DNA of 53,377 nucleotides from UBA7374 sp049890275. GTDB lineage: Bacteria > Verrucomicrobiota > Verrucomicrobiia > Opitutales > Coraliomargaritaceae. The stretch lies in contig JBMHBT010000003.1 in NCBI GenBank assembly GCA_049890275.1, positions 1-53,377 of the forward strand, given 5' to 3'. The notes beneath the pieces were generated by a model that saw only the letters and a list, made by a program, of their open reading frames with translations, was not told the DNA's origin and did no database searches. Shown in pieces: positions 16,919 to 26,317 of this stretch. Made by a program: the position numbers and the translations under genes. Numbering within the stretch: position 1 is the first letter of the stretch; each line of letters opens with the position of its first letter.

Positions 16919-19726
16919 ATGTTTCTACAGGAAAATCCGCTCTTTCGCCGTCTGCGTAAACACGCTCAGAAACGACTCGTCTTTGACCCGGGGGTTTCCC
17001 GCCATAAACAGCTGCCGGCCTACAAACGTTTCGTCGCCCTAGAAAACGAAATGCTGAAGCGCTACCACAGGCGAGGAGAGCCCGGGCTAAAGGTGTGCCA
17101 CGCGCGCGCGGTCATGGTCGATGTCGTGATCGAAAATCTCTTTCTTGCCGCACTCGATGAATACAGCACTCGAGAGGGTCGACTCCCCTGCAAGCTAGCT
17201 ATTGTCGCTACCGGAGGCTACGGCCGGGGAGAACTCAATCCCCACAGCGATATTGATATTATGCTCCTCTACCCGGAGAAGATTAATAACAAAAAGCGCT
17301 TCGAGGTCTTCCAGTCTATCCTAACCGAAGAAATTCTCTACCCCCTTTGGGATCTCGGCTGGAAAGTCGGGCACGCCTCCCGCAACGCAAAGGAAGTCAT
17401 CGAAGAGGCACGAGCTGAGATCCAATCGAAAAATGCCTTACTCGAGTCACGCTTTATCTGCGGATCCGAACCCATCTTTGAAGACATGATGCAACGGCTC
17501 AGCCAATATTGCGAAACCCACCATATCGACGAATACATCCAACAACGCCTACTCGACGAAAAAGCACGCCACGAAAAATACGGGAATACCGCCTATCTAC
17601 AGGAGCCCGATATTAAAAACGGCGTCGGCGGCCTCCGTGACTTTCAAAATATCCTTTGGACAGCCAATCTGAAATTTGGCTACCGAAGCTTCAAACACAT
17701 CGAAAAAGCAAAAATGCTTCGTCGCGATGAACGTATCGCGATGGAAAAAGCCTACGAATTCCTCCTCCGCACCCGCACGGAAGTTCATCTCAATAATCGG
17801 CGCCCCACCGATAAACTCGATCTTGAACTCCAACCCGTAATCGCGGAAGGCCTACTCTATAAACAAGAGGATATTTTCCAGCGAGTAGAAGCCTTCATGA
17901 AGGACTACTACTCCGCTGCACGCACGATCTTTCACACCAGTGAGTACCTAAAAAAGCGTCTTGCTCTGAATAACCTGCAGTCCGGCCGTTGGGGTACCCG
18001 TATCAGCTTCAAAGAAGCCCTTCGCGCCCATCAACACCGATCCGTCCGCAAAATCGACGGATTCCTACTCGACGAAGGCGTACTGACCGCTGGTGCTAAA
18101 AATGTTTTCAAAGAAGACCCGGAACGACTCATCCGCATCTTCCGTTATAAGCAGCAATTCAGTGCTTCTTTCGACTCCGAGCTACAGCACCTCCTTTCGC
18201 GCTCCATCCCCATGATTGAAGGAAAACTAATCAACAGCCCAAGTGCCGCTGAAAGCTTTCTCTCCATCCTCCGCGAGCCCGGACAGGTCTACCCTATCCT
18301 CCTCTCCATGCATGAAATCGGGGTCCTAGGCCGCTACCTTCCCGAATTCGGTCAGCTCACCTGCATGGTTCAGCATGAGTACTACCATCGCTACACGGCA
18401 GACATGCACGTCCTCCGTACCATCAAGCACCTCGATAATGTCTTTCTCAAGGCCGACTCAGAAGCGGCCCTGTACGAAAAAGAACTGCGTAACAACGACG
18501 ACCCGCTCCTCCTCTATCTCATCTTGCTTCTCCATGATATCGGCAAGGCCGAAGGCATTAAAGATCATGATCAGGCCGGCGTTCGATTGGCCAAACCGAT
18601 ACTCGATCGATTCTCCATTGCCCCCCAGGCACAAGAACAAATTCTATTTATTATCCGCCATCATCTCGAAATGGCACGAATCTGGCAACGGTATGACCTA
18701 GATGATCCACAAACCGCTGCCTCTTTTGCAAAATTTATGGAAGACCCAGAGAAACTCCGGCTTCTCTACGTCCATACCTATTGTGATGCCCGTGGAACAG
18801 CACCCACTCTCTGGAACAACTACAAAGAGAGTATGCACCGTACCCTCTTCCATACCACATTGGAACAATTCTCAGACAGCGCAGTCCTTGAACGCAAACG
18901 AAAGGACCATATCGCCATGCTGAATCAGGAACTATTTCAACGGAATATTGAAGGTGTCTCGAAAGAAGAAATTGAGGCTCACTTTACCCTCCTGCCGGAG
19001 CGTTACTTTGTAAATACCAATGCCGAACAAATCGAACTCCACCTCCAAATGGTTCACCGGCTACTCAACCAAATCCAGGAGGCTGAATCAGTCGGCGCCC
19101 TCTCCCCGGTCATTGATTGGAGAGACGACCGCAACCTCAATATGACGATTGTCAATGTTGTCACTTGGGACCGCGCCGGACTCTTCTACAAACTGGCCGG
19201 TGCCCTCACACTTGCCGGAGTTAATATTCTCAGCACCCGCGCCATCTCCAGAAATGACCACATATCAGTTGATACCTTTTATATTATCGACCCTCAGGGT
19301 GGAGTCGTCTCCAACCCAGAAGCAGAAAGCATCTTTCGTAAATACCTCGAAGACTCCCTCGTCCGAGGCGTCCGCTTAATGGATTCGATCGAAGCCCTGG
19401 AGAGCCAACCCCAGGCCAAAAATGGAAAATCGAAAGAACTCCTCCCTGCTCCCTTCCCCCCCAGTGTCGATGTCTACCACGAGCTCTCCCTCAAGCGGAC
19501 CATCATCGAAGTGCAAGCCACCGATAAGGCCGGACTCCTCTATCGCCTCGCCCGGCTCATCTTCCGCAAAGGCTTTGATATTACCTTCGCCCGGATCGCC
19601 ACCGAACACGGTGTTGCCATGGATACCTTCTACATTGAAAAAGTCGAAGGCACCAAAACCACAGACAACGAGAACCTTCTCGAACTCAGGGAAGAGTTGG
19701 AGCAAATCGTACAAAAACTTTCCTAA
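16919..19726 (+). CDS. glnD: PII uridylyltransferase / uridylyl-removing enzyme
   Basis: A 935-residue bifunctional nitrogen sensor that adds or removes UMP on PII proteins in response to glutamine. The nucleotidyltransferase site GGYGRGELNPHSDIDIMLLYP lies at about residues 98-118. The HD domain follows, with LLHDIGKAEG near 538 and RHHLEMARIWQRYDL later. Two C-terminal ACT domains (about 730-810 and 845-935) are marked by VVTWDRAGLFYKLAGAL and VQATDKAGLLYRLARL. Length matches the family. The following histidine kinase is on the same strand 50 bases on. Confidence 0.96.
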   Translation: MFLQENPLFRRLRKHAQKRLVFDPGVSRHKQLPAYKRFVALENEMLKRYHRRGEPGLKVCHARAVMVDVVIENLFLAALDEYSTREGRLPCKLAIVATGGYGRGELNPHSDIDIMLLYPEKINNKKRFEVFQSILTEEILYPLWDLGWKVGHASRNAKEVIEEARAEIQSKNALLESRFICGSEPIFEDMMQRLSQYCETHHIDEYIQQRLLDEKARHEKYGNTAYLQEPDIKNGVGGLRDFQNILWTANLKFGYRSFKHIEKAKMLRRDERIAMEKAYEFLLRTRTEVHLNNRRPTDKLDLELQPVIAEGLLYKQEDIFQRVEAFMKDYYSAARTIFHTSEYLKKRLALNNLQSGRWGTRISFKEALRAHQHRSVRKIDGFLLDEGVLTAGAKNVFKEDPERLIRIFRYKQQFSASFDSELQHLLSRSIPMIEGKLINSPSAAESFLSILREPGQVYPILLSMHEIGVLGRYLPEFGQLTCMVQHEYYHRYTADMHVLRTIKHLDNVFLKADSEAALYEKELRNNDDPLLLYLILLLHDIGKAEGIKDHDQAGVRLAKPILDRFSIAPQAQEQILFIIRHHLEMARIWQRYDLDDPQTAASFAKFMEDPEKLRLLYVHTYCDARGTAPTLWNNYKESMHRTLFHTTLEQFSDSAVLERKRKDHIAMLNQELFQRNIEGVSKEEIEAHFTLLPERYFVNTNAEQIELHLQMVHRLLNQIQEAESVGALSPVIDWRDDRNLNMTIVNVVTWDRAGLFYKLAGALTLAGVNILSTRAISRNDHISVDTFYIIDPQGGVVSNPEAESIFRKYLEDSLVRGVRLMDSIEALESQPQAKNGKSKELLPAPFPPSVDVYHELSLKRTIIEVQATDKAGLLYRLARLIFRKGFDITFARIATEHGVAMDTFYIEKVEGTKTTDNENLLELREELEQIVQKLS

Positions 19727-19776
19727 GCATACCGATATTAGCAGAAATTCCGGTCTTGTCGATCGCCTGACTTGGC

Positions 19777-21489
19777 ATGATCCTCGCCCCCATGGATACA
19801 AGACAGGCTGAAAACACCGCCATCGATTCGCTCTACCGGATCAGTAGCCTCGTATCCAACACGGAAGACCCTAAAGAAGCCCTCCGCTTCATCCTCGACG
19901 AAATCATTCAGGTCTTGGAGCCCAACAGTGCCTCCATCTCGCTGATCAATCCGGACACAAAGAAACTCGAGCTCGAAGTCGCTCACGGACTTCCCGAATC
20001 CTGGCAAGATACCGAACTCGCCCTCGGCCAGGGCATCACCGGCTGGACCGCCCTGCACGGACGCGCCCTTATCGTACCCGATGTCCGAAAAGAGCCCCGC
20101 TACATCGCCGTGCGAGAAAAAATCCGCTCGGAAATGGCCGTCCCGATGGAAGAAAACGGCTCCATCATCGGCGTGGTCAATGTCGATAGCGAAGCCGTTG
20201 ACTTCTTCGATCAGCAGGCCCTAAAAATTCTCACCCTTCTGACCAACGAAGCCTCTCGCGTCGTCTCCAAGCTCTGGCTCATTCAGCAAATCCGTGCCAA
20301 AGCCAACCAACTCGAATCTCTCGTCAACCTCGGCAAGCGCATCACCGGCGAGCTCGACCTCGAGAGCATCTACCAAAGCCTCGCCACCGAAGGTCGGCAA
20401 CTCATGGACTGTCATGCTTGCTCCCTCAGCCTGCTCGACCGCGACCAACCCGACCTGCGTACCCATCTCTTCATCGGGAGAAATGGATCACTCCAAAATG
20501 GTGATCACATCAGCACCAGCGAAAGCTCCATTGGCATCGCTATCCAACGCAGGAAACAAATTGAAGTCTCCAACCTCCCCTTCGCCGAAGAAACCAACTT
20601 CCAAAAAGTCATTCATCGAGAAGGCTTAGTCTCCGCACTCGCCTCACCCCTACTCTTTAATAACGAAGTCATCGGCGTACTCTGCGCCTTCACTGACCGA
20701 CCCCACCGCTTCAACAACGACGAGAAAAAAGTTTTTGCCACCCTCGCAGGTATCGGTGCCATCGCGATCAACAACGCACGCCTCTACAGCCGCGTCTTCG
20801 CCACCGAAGAATCACTTCGCCACAACGAAAAGCTCACCACCCTCGGCATGCTCGCCGCCGAAATCGCCCACGAGATCCGCAATCCGCTCACCGTCATCAA
20901 GCTTCTTTTCGACTCCCTTGGGCTCCAGTTTGAGCGAGACGACGCCCGCCAGACCGACCTCGCAGTCATCACCGAAAAAATCGACCAGCTCGAAGAAATC
21001 GTCGAGCGCGTACTGCGCTTTGGCCGTAGCCGCGAAAGCATGAACACCCGCTGCGACCTCAACGAGCTGATCGCAGACACCCTCCGCCTCGTTCGGCTAA
21101 AACTCCAACAGCAAAAGGTGGAGATACAATTCCACCCCCCGAGTGAGGGCCTCCCCATTGAAGTCAACAAAGGACAGATCCAGCAGGTCATCCTCAATCT
21201 CATCCTCAACGCTACCCAAGCCATGGACCGAAGCGGATCCATTCACATCGAAACAGAGACTCAAGAGGGCAATGCAGCTTTCATTATCCGTGATTCCGGT
21301 AAAGGCATCCCAAGCGAGCAACAGTCCGAGATCTTTGACTCCTTTCTCACCCACCGACCCGAAGGCACCGGCCTCGGACTCGCCATCTCCAAGCGCATTC
21401 TCCGCGCCCACCGCGGCAATATCGAGCTCCTCGAATCTTCCCCCCAAGGCACCACCTTCCGCTTCTGGCTCCCTGCCGCTAAACAATGA
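19777..21489 (+). CDS. GAF-GAF sensor histidine kinase
   Basis: A 570-residue cytoplasmic kinase with no membrane segment. Two GAF domains occupy about residues 15-165 and 180-335 (the first with SASISLINPDTKKLELEVAHGLP). The phosphoacceptor is His365 in AAEIAHEIRNPLTVIKLL. The ATPase domain holds NLILNATQAMD (N box), IRDSGKGIP (G1) and GTGLGLAISKRIL (G2). The H-box type is close to NtrB/AtoS-class kinases. No response regulator is adjacent. Its place after glnD makes a nitrogen or energy signal possible, but this is inference. The stop overlaps the next start (ATGA). Confidence 0.92.
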   Translation: MILAPMDTRQAENTAIDSLYRISSLVSNTEDPKEALRFILDEIIQVLEPNSASISLINPDTKKLELEVAHGLPESWQDTELALGQGITGWTALHGRALIVPDVRKEPRYIAVREKIRSEMAVPMEENGSIIGVVNVDSEAVDFFDQQALKILTLLTNEASRVVSKLWLIQQIRAKANQLESLVNLGKRITGELDLESIYQSLATEGRQLMDCHACSLSLLDRDQPDLRTHLFIGRNGSLQNGDHISTSESSIGIAIQRRKQIEVSNLPFAEETNFQKVIHREGLVSALASPLLFNNEVIGVLCAFTDRPHRFNNDEKKVFATLAGIGAIAINNARLYSRVFATEESLRHNEKLTTLGMLAAEIAHEIRNPLTVIKLLFDSLGLQFERDDARQTDLAVITEKIDQLEEIVERVLRFGRSRESMNTRCDLNELIADTLRLVRLKLQQQKVEIQFHPPSEGLPIEVNKGQIQQVILNLILNATQAMDRSGSIHIETETQEGNAAFIIRDSGKGIPSEQQSEIFDSFLTHRPEGTGLGLAISKRILRAHRGNIELLESSPQGTTFRFWLPAAKQ

Positions 21490-21899
21490 ACCGGGTACTT
21501 CCACTGCTCCTTGCAGGCACGATCATACTGGCATCCAGCACATCAAAGCTCGCTACACCCGACCTCGGGCTCAGCTTCTCCCCCGATAAACTCGCCCACT
21601 TCCTTCTCTTCGGCCTTCTTGCCACGCTTATACTGCGTAATCCCGAATTCCTCCAGGCCCGCTGGAAAGGAGCCCTCACCGCACTGGCACTGGTCACCCT
21701 CTTCGGCGCTTTCGACGAATACCGCCAATCCCTTACCCCCGGCCGTATGGTCGAATTCAATGACTGGCTCGCCGACACCCTCGGCGCCCTCACTGCAGTC
21801 CTCGCCTACCATTGCCTCGCACCCTACCGCAAAGCACTCGAGTGGAAACCCTTCTGCCGACGCAATGCCGAACGTAAAAGACCAAACGCTACACCTTGA
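21486..21899 (+). CDS. VanZ-like membrane protein
   Basis: A 137-residue protein with about four hydrophobic segments. It carries the VanZ-family pattern FSPDKLAHFLLFGLLA and GAFDEYRQSLTPGR...FNDWLADTLGA. The family's role is uncertain outside teicoplanin resistance; many are small inner-membrane proteins. Its ATG overlaps the stop of the histidine kinase by four bases (ATGA), implying translational coupling. The tail after residue 115 is basic and rich in Arg and Lys. Confidence 0.83.
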   Translation: MNRVLPLLLAGTIILASSTSKLATPDLGLSFSPDKLAHFLLFGLLATLILRNPEFLQARWKGALTALALVTLFGAFDEYRQSLTPGRMVEFNDWLADTLGALTAVLAYHCLAPYRKALEWKPFCRRNAERKRPNATP

Positions 21900-22178
21900 A
21901 GACTGGAGAGTCAGTAAATCTACCTCTGTAAGGAGCCACGCAAAAATCTCACGCAAAGACGCAGAAGAGCAAAGGTCAAAATGGGTTCTATTCATCCGCA
22001 GATGGGCACCGATTCTTATTCTGAAACCCATCGTTTCAGCATTATCATGCCACGAATTCTTCTGCCATCCATTGTTCTGCCTTACCAATCCGGTTTTGGA
22101 TTCCACCTCCCGCACCCGGTGCTTTCAAAGCCTTCCAGAAGGGATTCGTCACGGTGACACAACCGTCGTTGCGTATTT
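21900..22178. other. Non-coding gap between convergent VanZ-like and dsbD genes
   Basis: No convincing gene is present. The gap contains CTCACGCAAAGACGCAGAAG near 21949, close to a short sequence common in intergenic DNA of many bacteria (from memory; not searched). A perfect 7-bp stem, CTGAAAC/GTTTCAG around CCATC, lies at 22021-22039, and GTCAC/GTGAC around one base at 22148-22158. Neither has a U-tract, so termination of the two converging genes here is not proven. Confidence 0.5.
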
Positions 22179-24296
22179 TTAAGGACTGCTGAAAGCCTTC
22201 TTGATCGCGCTTTCGATGATGCCACGGGTTAGGTTTTGTGGGAGCTGAGTTGTCGTACCGTCCGGCTGGATGAGCAGGTAGAGGGGCACGCCGGCGCGTC
22301 CGTGCTCCTCGAGGACACGGGCGATGACGGAATCGCGCAGGGTCCAGTCGGCCTCCAGCGAGACGATGTCGTATTCTTCAAAGAGGGCCTGAATTTCCTC
22401 GCTGCGCAGAGGGATCTTGTTGGCCTGGCAGATGAGGCACCAGCTGGCGGTGAAATCAATAAAGACAGAGCGACCGGCGGCGAGTTCGGCCTCGACCCGC
22501 TCGGGCGACCAAGTAGCCCAGGGGCCGTCGGCCTTTTCCCCGCACGCGGCTCCGACATAGGACTGCTCGATCTGCCCCGCTCCGTAGAAAAAGCTGCCGC
22601 CAATGAGCAGGAGGGTAAGCAACAAGGCCTTTCGACGGGTTGGCTTGGGCTTGGAGAGCGCACCCCAACGTCCGTAGATCCATCCAGCCAAGGCACAGAC
22701 AAAGAGAACCAGCAGAAGCTGCACCATGCCGGAAGCGCCCCCGGCGCTCCCAATGACGGAGGCGAGGAAAATGACGGCGAGCAAGAGGAGGAAGCCCATG
22801 ATTTGCTTGAAAGTCTCCATCCAGAGTCCGGGCTTGGGCAGTTTGGAAACGAGTTTGGGAAAAATGGCGAGGAAGAGGAAGGGGCTGGCCAAGCCGAGGC
22901 CCATCACTCCGAAGACGAGCAAGCCCAGGCCGACCGGCGCCTGGATGGCGAGTCCACTGACTCCGGCAACCAAAGGCCCCATACAGGGGGCGCCGACTAC
23001 TGCGGCAAGTATGCCCATGCCGAAGGAACCGAGCAGGTCGTTGCGTTGCGAGATTTTCGAGTCGGCGCCGACCAGTCCGGATCCGATCTCAAAGACACCG
23101 AGCAGGTTCAGGCCAAAGACAAAGAAGAGGACGGCCAAGCCGAGGGTAAAGCCGGGGCTTTGCAGTTGGTAGCCCCAACCGATCCACTGACCGGCGGCAC
23201 GAAGGGCAAAGAGGACACCGGCGAGGGCGACAAAGCTGACAACCACTCCAAGGGTGTAGGCCAGCCCATGCAGTACGGCCTGACCGCGTGACTGACCGGT
23301 ATGCTTGAGTAGCGAGAAGACCTTAAGGGAAAGTACCGGCAGGACGCAGGGCATGATGTTGAGAATGAAGCCGCCGAGAAAGGCGAGGATCAACCAACCG
23401 GCTGGGCCGAGGTCGAGCAGGCGTTGCTCGTAACTTTTCATTTCCTCGACTGTGGCAACAGGAACACTGGACGCCGCGCCCTCCGGCATGGAGGCCGACC
23501 CCTGCCCGACAACAAAGTACGCATCTCCGACCTGCAGAACACCAGCAATCCTCTCCGGTAAGTCGCCGCTGTAGGTCGGGTCCAAGGAAAGCTGCAAGCG
23601 CAGCGGATTCGTCAGCAGCGTTTGCTCGGCATTGGGATCAATGACACCCTCGGCCTCCGCGTAAAAATAAACGTCATCAGCTGACTCAATGCCATCCAGC
23701 CCGCCAATCGTCATTTCCACCAAGTTACCAACTCCTTGGCTTACTTTCATTTCTACCCCGAAATCAACCAAGGGTTGCGCACTCTCCGCTGCCGCAAAAA
23801 GCGCCGCGTTTTCATCGGGCAACATCCCGTCGCCCACCGGCAAGGTCAACTCCAGTTCGGCATCATCGGCGATGCAGACATCCTTGCAGATCAACCAAAA
23901 GACACTGGCCTGAAAAGTCACGGTGTCGCCTGCCCGCAACTCAAAGGGCGCTTGTACCGGCACGATGAAAAGGGGGCTCCCTTCATGCGCATAGCTCACC
24001 AGTCCGCCCAACTCGAAGCGCTCCGGTGCGGGAAACTCCATCGCCCCAACTTCGAAGCCCTCCGGCAAATTCCACTCGACCTCCGGCGCCAATCCGCTGG
24101 CTCCGGGGTTCTTCCAATACACATGCCAATGGGGTTCCAGTTCATAACGCAGGCCGAGGTGGAAGGTCTCGCCCGGAACAATCTCCGAAACAGCTGCTAT
24201 TAGTTCAACTTTAGCGTGCTGCCCGCTGTAAGGCGCAGCCGGAGACGCTCCGATCAGAGTCAGAAGGCAGACAACAGATATCAAATATTTCTTCAT
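22179..24296 (-). CDS. dsbD: DsbD-type thiol:disulfide interchange protein
   Basis: A 705-residue membrane protein that should carry electrons from cytoplasmic thioredoxin to periplasmic thiols. A signal peptide (about 1-20) leads an N-terminal periplasmic domain with HWHVYWKNPGASG. The eight-helix central part (about 300-570) has the paired cysteines in NIMPCVLPVLSLKVFS and GAPCMGPLVAG. The C-terminal thioredoxin domain carries WCLIC, Cys620 and Cys623. The N-terminal domain is of the longer thiol:disulfide interchange type seen in ScsB-like proteins. It lies alone on the minus strand, divergent from the SOUL gene. Confidence 0.92.
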   Translation of the reverse strand: MKKYLISVVCLLTLIGASPAAPYSGQHAKVELIAAVSEIVPGETFHLGLRYELEPHWHVYWKNPGASGLAPEVEWNLPEGFEVGAMEFPAPERFELGGLVSYAHEGSPLFIVPVQAPFELRAGDTVTFQASVFWLICKDVCIADDAELELTLPVGDGMLPDENAALFAAAESAQPLVDFGVEMKVSQGVGNLVEMTIGGLDGIESADDVYFYAEAEGVIDPNAEQTLLTNPLRLQLSLDPTYSGDLPERIAGVLQVGDAYFVVGQGSASMPEGAASSVPVATVEEMKSYEQRLLDLGPAGWLILAFLGGFILNIMPCVLPVLSLKVFSLLKHTGQSRGQAVLHGLAYTLGVVVSFVALAGVLFALRAAGQWIGWGYQLQSPGFTLGLAVLFFVFGLNLLGVFEIGSGLVGADSKISQRNDLLGSFGMGILAAVVGAPCMGPLVAGVSGLAIQAPVGLGLLVFGVMGLGLASPFLFLAIFPKLVSKLPKPGLWMETFKQIMGFLLLLAVIFLASVIGSAGGASGMVQLLLVLFVCALAGWIYGRWGALSKPKPTRRKALLLTLLLIGGSFFYGAGQIEQSYVGAACGEKADGPWATWSPERVEAELAAGRSVFIDFTASWCLICQANKIPLRSEEIQALFEEYDIVSLEADWTLRDSVIARVLEEHGRAGVPLYLLIQPDGTTTQLPQNLTRGIIESAIKKAFSSP

Positions 24297-24388
24297 ATAA
24301 GTGGTAGTTCACCTAGACAGCAGAAACTAGAAATAGATTCTCTCTTTGAGGATGTGTAAGTAAATAACGGACAAGGAGATCATTCAGC

Positions 24389-24928
24389 ATGAGACCTCTC
24401 TTGACGATTGTATTCTGCTTCTGGTTTTTGCCCATGACTCACGCTACTGAACAAGCTTTCCCAAAGACAGAAGTCGGGGTGATCGAAGTCAAAGTACTTC
24501 CCGAGGCAACCCTCGCCGCCTGTAGTGGAGAAGCGGGCTACTTCGAACGCAGCGATTCGCTTTTCGGGCCGCTCTTTCGCTACATCCAGACCAATGACAT
24601 CGCAATGACCACTCCGGTCGAAGCGGAAGTCCAGCCGGGTGTTATGTACTTCTATATCGGCGGGGACGCCGCTGATCGCGAGTTACCGGAAACCAATGAA
24701 GTCAAAATACACCAGCTCCCCGAGCGTATGGTTTTGAGTATCGGTTTGCTCGGCGGCTACTCGGCAGAGAATTTTGCTAAAGGCGAAGCACGCCTGCGTG
24801 AATGGATCGCAGGCCAAACGAATTACAAGGTAACCGGTGCGGCGCGCGCAATCTATTGGAACGGCCCCTTCACACTGCCTGTGCTCAAGCGCTCCGAAGT
24901 GCATATTCCAGTAGCTGCCGTCGAGTAG
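24389..24928 (+). CDS. SOUL-family heme-binding-type protein, exported
   Basis: A 179-residue protein with a signal peptide (MRPLLTIVFCFWFLPMTHA). The SOUL domain is seen in GYFERSDSLFGPLFRYIQTNDIAMTTPV-type sequence, VMYFYIGG and the late INWNG-like IYWNGPFTLPVLKRSEV. Family members bind heme or tetrapyrroles, or have no known ligand. A conserved His ligand is not obvious here, so heme binding is not assured. A 52-base gap separates it from def; co-transcription is possible. Confidence 0.8.
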   Translation: MRPLLTIVFCFWFLPMTHATEQAFPKTEVGVIEVKVLPEATLAACSGEAGYFERSDSLFGPLFRYIQTNDIAMTTPVEAEVQPGVMYFYIGGDAADRELPETNEVKIHQLPERMVLSIGLLGGYSAENFAKGEARLREWIAGQTNYKVTGAARAIYWNGPFTLPVLKRSEVHIPVAAVE

Positions 24929-24980
24929 GCATCCAGACAAAGTCTTTACAGTTACGGGTGGTGGAGCTACACAATCCAAC

Positions 24981-25559
24981 ATGCGTTTACGAGTTACCCA
25001 GTACGGAGAACCGGTCCTGCGCGAAACCGGCGCACCGATAACCGACTTCGACGATTCACTCCGTCAATTGGCCGAGGATATGTTTGAGACGATGTATGCA
25101 GAGGAAGGGATCGGCCTGGCGGCGCAACAGATCGACCGGGCTCTGCAAATCTGCGTTGTCGATGTGCGGCCTCCCGAGGGAGAGGAAGCCCCCTTTGCCT
25201 ATCGCTACGACGGGAAACAACCGCCGCTCGATCTGATCATGCCGCTGGCTTTGATAAACCCGGAAGTCAGTATCATTGACGCAGTCGAGGAAGACTATCT
25301 GGAGGGCTGTCTCTCCTTCCCAGACGTGCGGGGCAAGGTAAGCCGGGCAAGAGGCGTGCGCTGTGCGTTTCAGGATGTTGAAGGCAATCCGCATGTCATC
25401 GAAGCCGACGGTCTACTCGGTCGCTGCATCCTCCACGAAGTCGACCACCTCAACGGAGTCCTTTTTACCGATCGCATGGACAAAGGTGATCTCCGGAAGA
25501 ACGAGACCCGCATCAAAAAGATCAAACGCGCCAGCCGCGACTTTCTAAAGAACCGGTAA
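24981..25559 (+). CDS. def: Peptide deformylase
   Basis: A 192-residue metalloenzyme that removes the N-formyl group from new proteins. The three signature motifs are intact: GIGLAAQQ at residues 43-50, EGCLSFP with the metal-ligand Cys110, and HEVDH at 152-156 with His152 and His156 as ligands and Glu153 as base. The length fits bacterial type I enzymes with a short insertion (PPEGEEAPFAYRYDGKQPP). The usual partner fmt is not adjacent. Confidence 0.96.
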   Translation: MRLRVTQYGEPVLRETGAPITDFDDSLRQLAEDMFETMYAEEGIGLAAQQIDRALQICVVDVRPPEGEEAPFAYRYDGKQPPLDLIMPLALINPEVSIIDAVEEDYLEGCLSFPDVRGKVSRARGVRCAFQDVEGNPHVIEADGLLGRCILHEVDHLNGVLFTDRMDKGDLRKNETRIKKIKRASRDFLKNR

Positions 25560-25597
25560 AAGCGACTGCGCAGGCGGAGGTCGGGATTTCAACAGTC

Positions 25598-25635
25598 TTG
25601 ACAGGAACCAAATGATACTGTTTTAATACCAGTAT
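25598..25635 (+). promoter_or_regulatory. Promoter and palindromic operator of the toxin-antitoxin pair
   Basis: A TTGACA box (25598-25603) and a TTTAAT box (25622-25627) are 18 bases apart. The inverted repeat ATACTG (25615-25620) ... CAGTAT (25630-25635) spans the -10 box and the antitoxin start codon. Transcription would begin within a few bases of the ATG at 25634, so the message may be leaderless. Such an operator fits autorepression by a ribbon-helix-helix antitoxin. Inferred from sequence only. Confidence 0.55.
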
Positions 25636-25882
25636 GAAATCGATACACATTCGTGAAATCGATGCCGCCACACTGGACGGCCTAAAACGACGAGCCGCCC
25701 GGCACCATCGCTCCCTGCAAAAGGAGTTGGTTGTGCTTTTAAAAGACGCCGCCGAGATGGCTCCCTCGCAAGACGCAATGGCCACAAAGGCGGAGGAAAA
25801 GCTCTTCCTGCACACGGTCGCTAGTGGAAGACCGGACGCGAACTGGTCGCGTGAAAGCATCTATAGTGATGATGGACGCTAG
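25634..25882 (+). CDS. FitA-like ribbon-helix-helix antitoxin
   Basis: An 82-residue protein. The N-terminus MKSIHIREIDAATLDGLKRRAARHHRSLQKEL fits an Arc/FitA-type ribbon-helix-helix DNA-binding domain: a beta strand (SIHIREI) then two helices. The C-terminal half would wrap the PIN toxin; it ends in DANWSRESIYSDDGR, a common pattern for antitoxins of VapC-like toxins. It overlaps the toxin gene by up to 14 bases, implying translational coupling. It is preceded by a likely autoregulatory palindrome. Confidence 0.83.
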   Translation: MKSIHIREIDAATLDGLKRRAARHHRSLQKELVVLLKDAAEMAPSQDAMATKAEEKLFLHTVASGRPDANWSRESIYSDDGR

Positions 25883-26312
25883 GCGCTGCTTTATCGACAC
25901 AAACGTCCTGCTGGCCGCCACCGATTCCAGCCGGCCGGAGCATAACGCCGCGCTCGGGCTACTGGAGCACGGTCTTAAAGGGGAAAGAAGGCTCTTTGCC
26001 AGCGGGCAAATCTTCCGGGAATATCTCGTAGTCGCCACCCGCCCTACGGAAAACAACGGGCTTGGGATTCATCCGGAAAAGGCTGTAGCTAACCTCTCAG
26101 AATTCAGGAAGTGCGTCCAACTACTCGATGAAACCGATGCCACGGCAAAACGCCTCGGGAAATTGGTCGCTGGGAATAATCTGCGTGGCAAACGCATTCA
26201 CGATGCGAACATTGCGGCAATCATGCAGGAAAACGGCCTCGGCCGACTGCTCACAAGTAATCACACGGATTTCAAAGTGTTCGAGGCGATTCAGCCAAAA
26301 GGGCTGGTTTAA
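25869..26312 (+). CDS. PIN-domain (VapC/FitB-like) toxin
   Basis: I choose the ATG at 25869 (a second ATG follows at 25872); the longer frame would overlap the antitoxin too far. The 147-residue protein is a PIN ribonuclease. Acidic residues that should bind magnesium are visible in RCFIDTNVLLAA (Asp10), QIFREYL (Glu) and RIHDANIAAIM (Asp); SNHTDFKVF gives the last site. It is likely a tRNA- or mRNA-cutting toxin kept in check by the upstream antitoxin. The target is unknown. Confidence 0.88.
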   Translation: MMDARRCFIDTNVLLAATDSSRPEHNAALGLLEHGLKGERRLFASGQIFREYLVVATRPTENNGLGIHPEKAVANLSEFRKCVQLLDETDATAKRLGKLVAGNNLRGKRIHDANIAAIMQENGLGRLLTSNHTDFKVFEAIQPKGLV

Positions 26313-26317
26313 GTTAA

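Noticed and set aside
22236..23291. A 351-codon open frame antisense to dsbD
   Set aside because: A charged, low-complexity shadow of the DsbD membrane region.
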